Assembly (NCBI GenBank): GCA_038244055.1
Contig: JBBRTW010000482.1
Location: 1-5,343, forward strand
Direction: 5' to 3'
Length of the DNA: 5,343 nt
Origin: DASPKW01 sp038244055
GTDB taxonomy: Bacteria > Planctomycetota > Phycisphaerae > Tepidisphaerales > Tepidisphaeraceae
Part shown: positions 5,233 through 5,343 of the stretch, in pieces
Layout of the letters: each line of letters begins with the position of its first letter
How positions within the stretch are numbered: the first letter of the stretch is position 1
Made by a program: the position numbers and the translations under genes
Notes under the pieces: generated by a model
Database searches by the model: none
What the model saw: the letters and a program-made list of their open reading frames with translations, nothing else
What the model was told of the DNA's origin: nothing

Positions 5233-5254
5233 TGTATTTGCTTAATTTACAATG
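5230..5254. repeat. Imperfect palindrome at the boundary of the AT-rich end
   Basis: CACTGTA (5230-5236) and TACAATG (5248-5254) are inverted copies with six of seven matches around an AT-rich centre. It starts exactly where the GC-rich coding DNA of the 171-codon gene gives way to AT-rich sequence, so it may be the outer end of the insertion sequence. The same stretch holds TACAAT (5248-5253), a -10-like hexamer, without a matching -35. Confidence 0.4.
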
Positions 5255-5257
5255 AAA

Positions 5258-5318
5258 ATACGAGAGCTCCTTTCTAGGATGGGTTTATCAAGAACTCACC
5301 AGGAAAGGAGTCTCGTAT
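5258..5318 (+). promoter_or_regulatory. Long inverted repeat covering the ribosome-binding site
   Basis: ATACGAGAGCTCCTTTC (5258-5274) and GAAAGGAGTCTCGTAT (5303-5318) are inverse complements apart from one extra base in the left arm, so the RNA can form a stem of about 16 bp with a loop of 28 nt. The right arm contains the GAAAGGAG Shine-Dalgarno (5303-5310) and the first two bases of the ATG at 5317. In a transcript entering from outside the element the start site would be folded away. A transcript starting inside or after the left arm would leave it free. Confidence 0.65.
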
Positions 5319-5343
5319 GGCCAGGATGTTCGTTCGGATACAC
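5317..5343 (+). CDS. Start of a probable transposase gene (nine codons, cut by window end)
   Basis: The ATG at 5317 follows AGGAAAGGAG (5301-5310) with a 6-nt spacer, the best-formed start in the window apart from 841-860. The nine visible codons read MARMFVRIH. Many IS1634-type transposases begin with MFVR or similar, which together with the inverted repeat suggests a transposase, but nine residues cannot prove a family. Met4 could also be the start. The gene continues beyond the window. Confidence 0.45.

Larger units (their letters stand above)
5233..5343 (+). mobile_element. Left end of a probable insertion sequence, running off the window
   Basis: Base composition jumps from GC-rich to AT-rich at about 5233. 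This is followed by an imperfect palindrome, a long inverted repeat (5258-5318) and a well-formed translation start whose reading frame leaves the window. This order (terminal repeat, short leader, transposase start) is typical of insertion sequences. The exact left boundary cannot be fixed without the other end or the target-site duplication. The reading rests on layout plus nine codons of the ORF. Confidence 0.45.

Overview
The window is GC-rich and probably comes from a bacterium of the Planctomycetota, possibly Phycisphaerae. That placement is an inference: it rests on a eukaryote-like family GT3 glycogen synthase in a genome with bacterial Shine-Dalgarno sites, strong G/C bias at third codon positions, and spacers full of heptanucleotide-period repeats. 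No rRNA, tRNA, CRISPR array or riboswitch was recognised.

Layout. Positions 1-76 are almost pure G/C and may be a contig-end artefact. Positions 77-857 hold no convincing gene, but carry several degenerate short tandem repeats (period 7 at 85-147, 364-391 and 630-643; period 10 at 281-310). Positions 858-973 hold two possible mini-ORFs, the first behind a very strong Shine-Dalgarno, leading into the one large gene. That gene (1007-3562, +) encodes a GT3 (GYS-type) glycogen synthase of about 851 residues. Its catalytic motifs are intact, the arginine cluster that binds glucose-6-phosphate in eukaryotic enzymes is nearly complete, and it carries an unusual Ala/Pro/Lys-rich N-terminal extension of about 248 residues with internal repeats.

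Downstream, 3563-4500 is a non-genic accessory stretch. It contains more heptamer repeats, a minus-strand fragment of what looks like an IS701-type transposase N-terminus (3618-3995), an 18-bp direct repeat (4055-4089) and ten tandem 21-bp units (4233-4442), the best of which form perfect small hairpins. On the minus strand, 5232-4501 carries an unrecognised 171-codon gene, then a 65-codon Pro-rich ORF with a C-terminal hydrophobic segment. The two are in the same frame, separated by one stop codon and 18 nt.

The right edge (about 5233-5343) is suddenly AT-rich. It has an imperfect palindrome, then a long inverted repeat that would bury the ribosome-binding site of a plus-strand ORF running off the window. 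This looks like the left end of an insertion sequence lying against the 5' end of the 171-codon gene.

The only metabolic function that can be named is glycogen synthesis. The rest is repeats, mobile-element debris and small unknown genes, and nothing shows that the minus-strand genes work with the glycogen synthase. The most interesting points are the regulatory potential of the glycogen synthase (uORF-like leader, N-terminal repeats, retained allosteric site), the hairpin-forming 21-bp array, and the hairpin-masked start of the element at the right edge.
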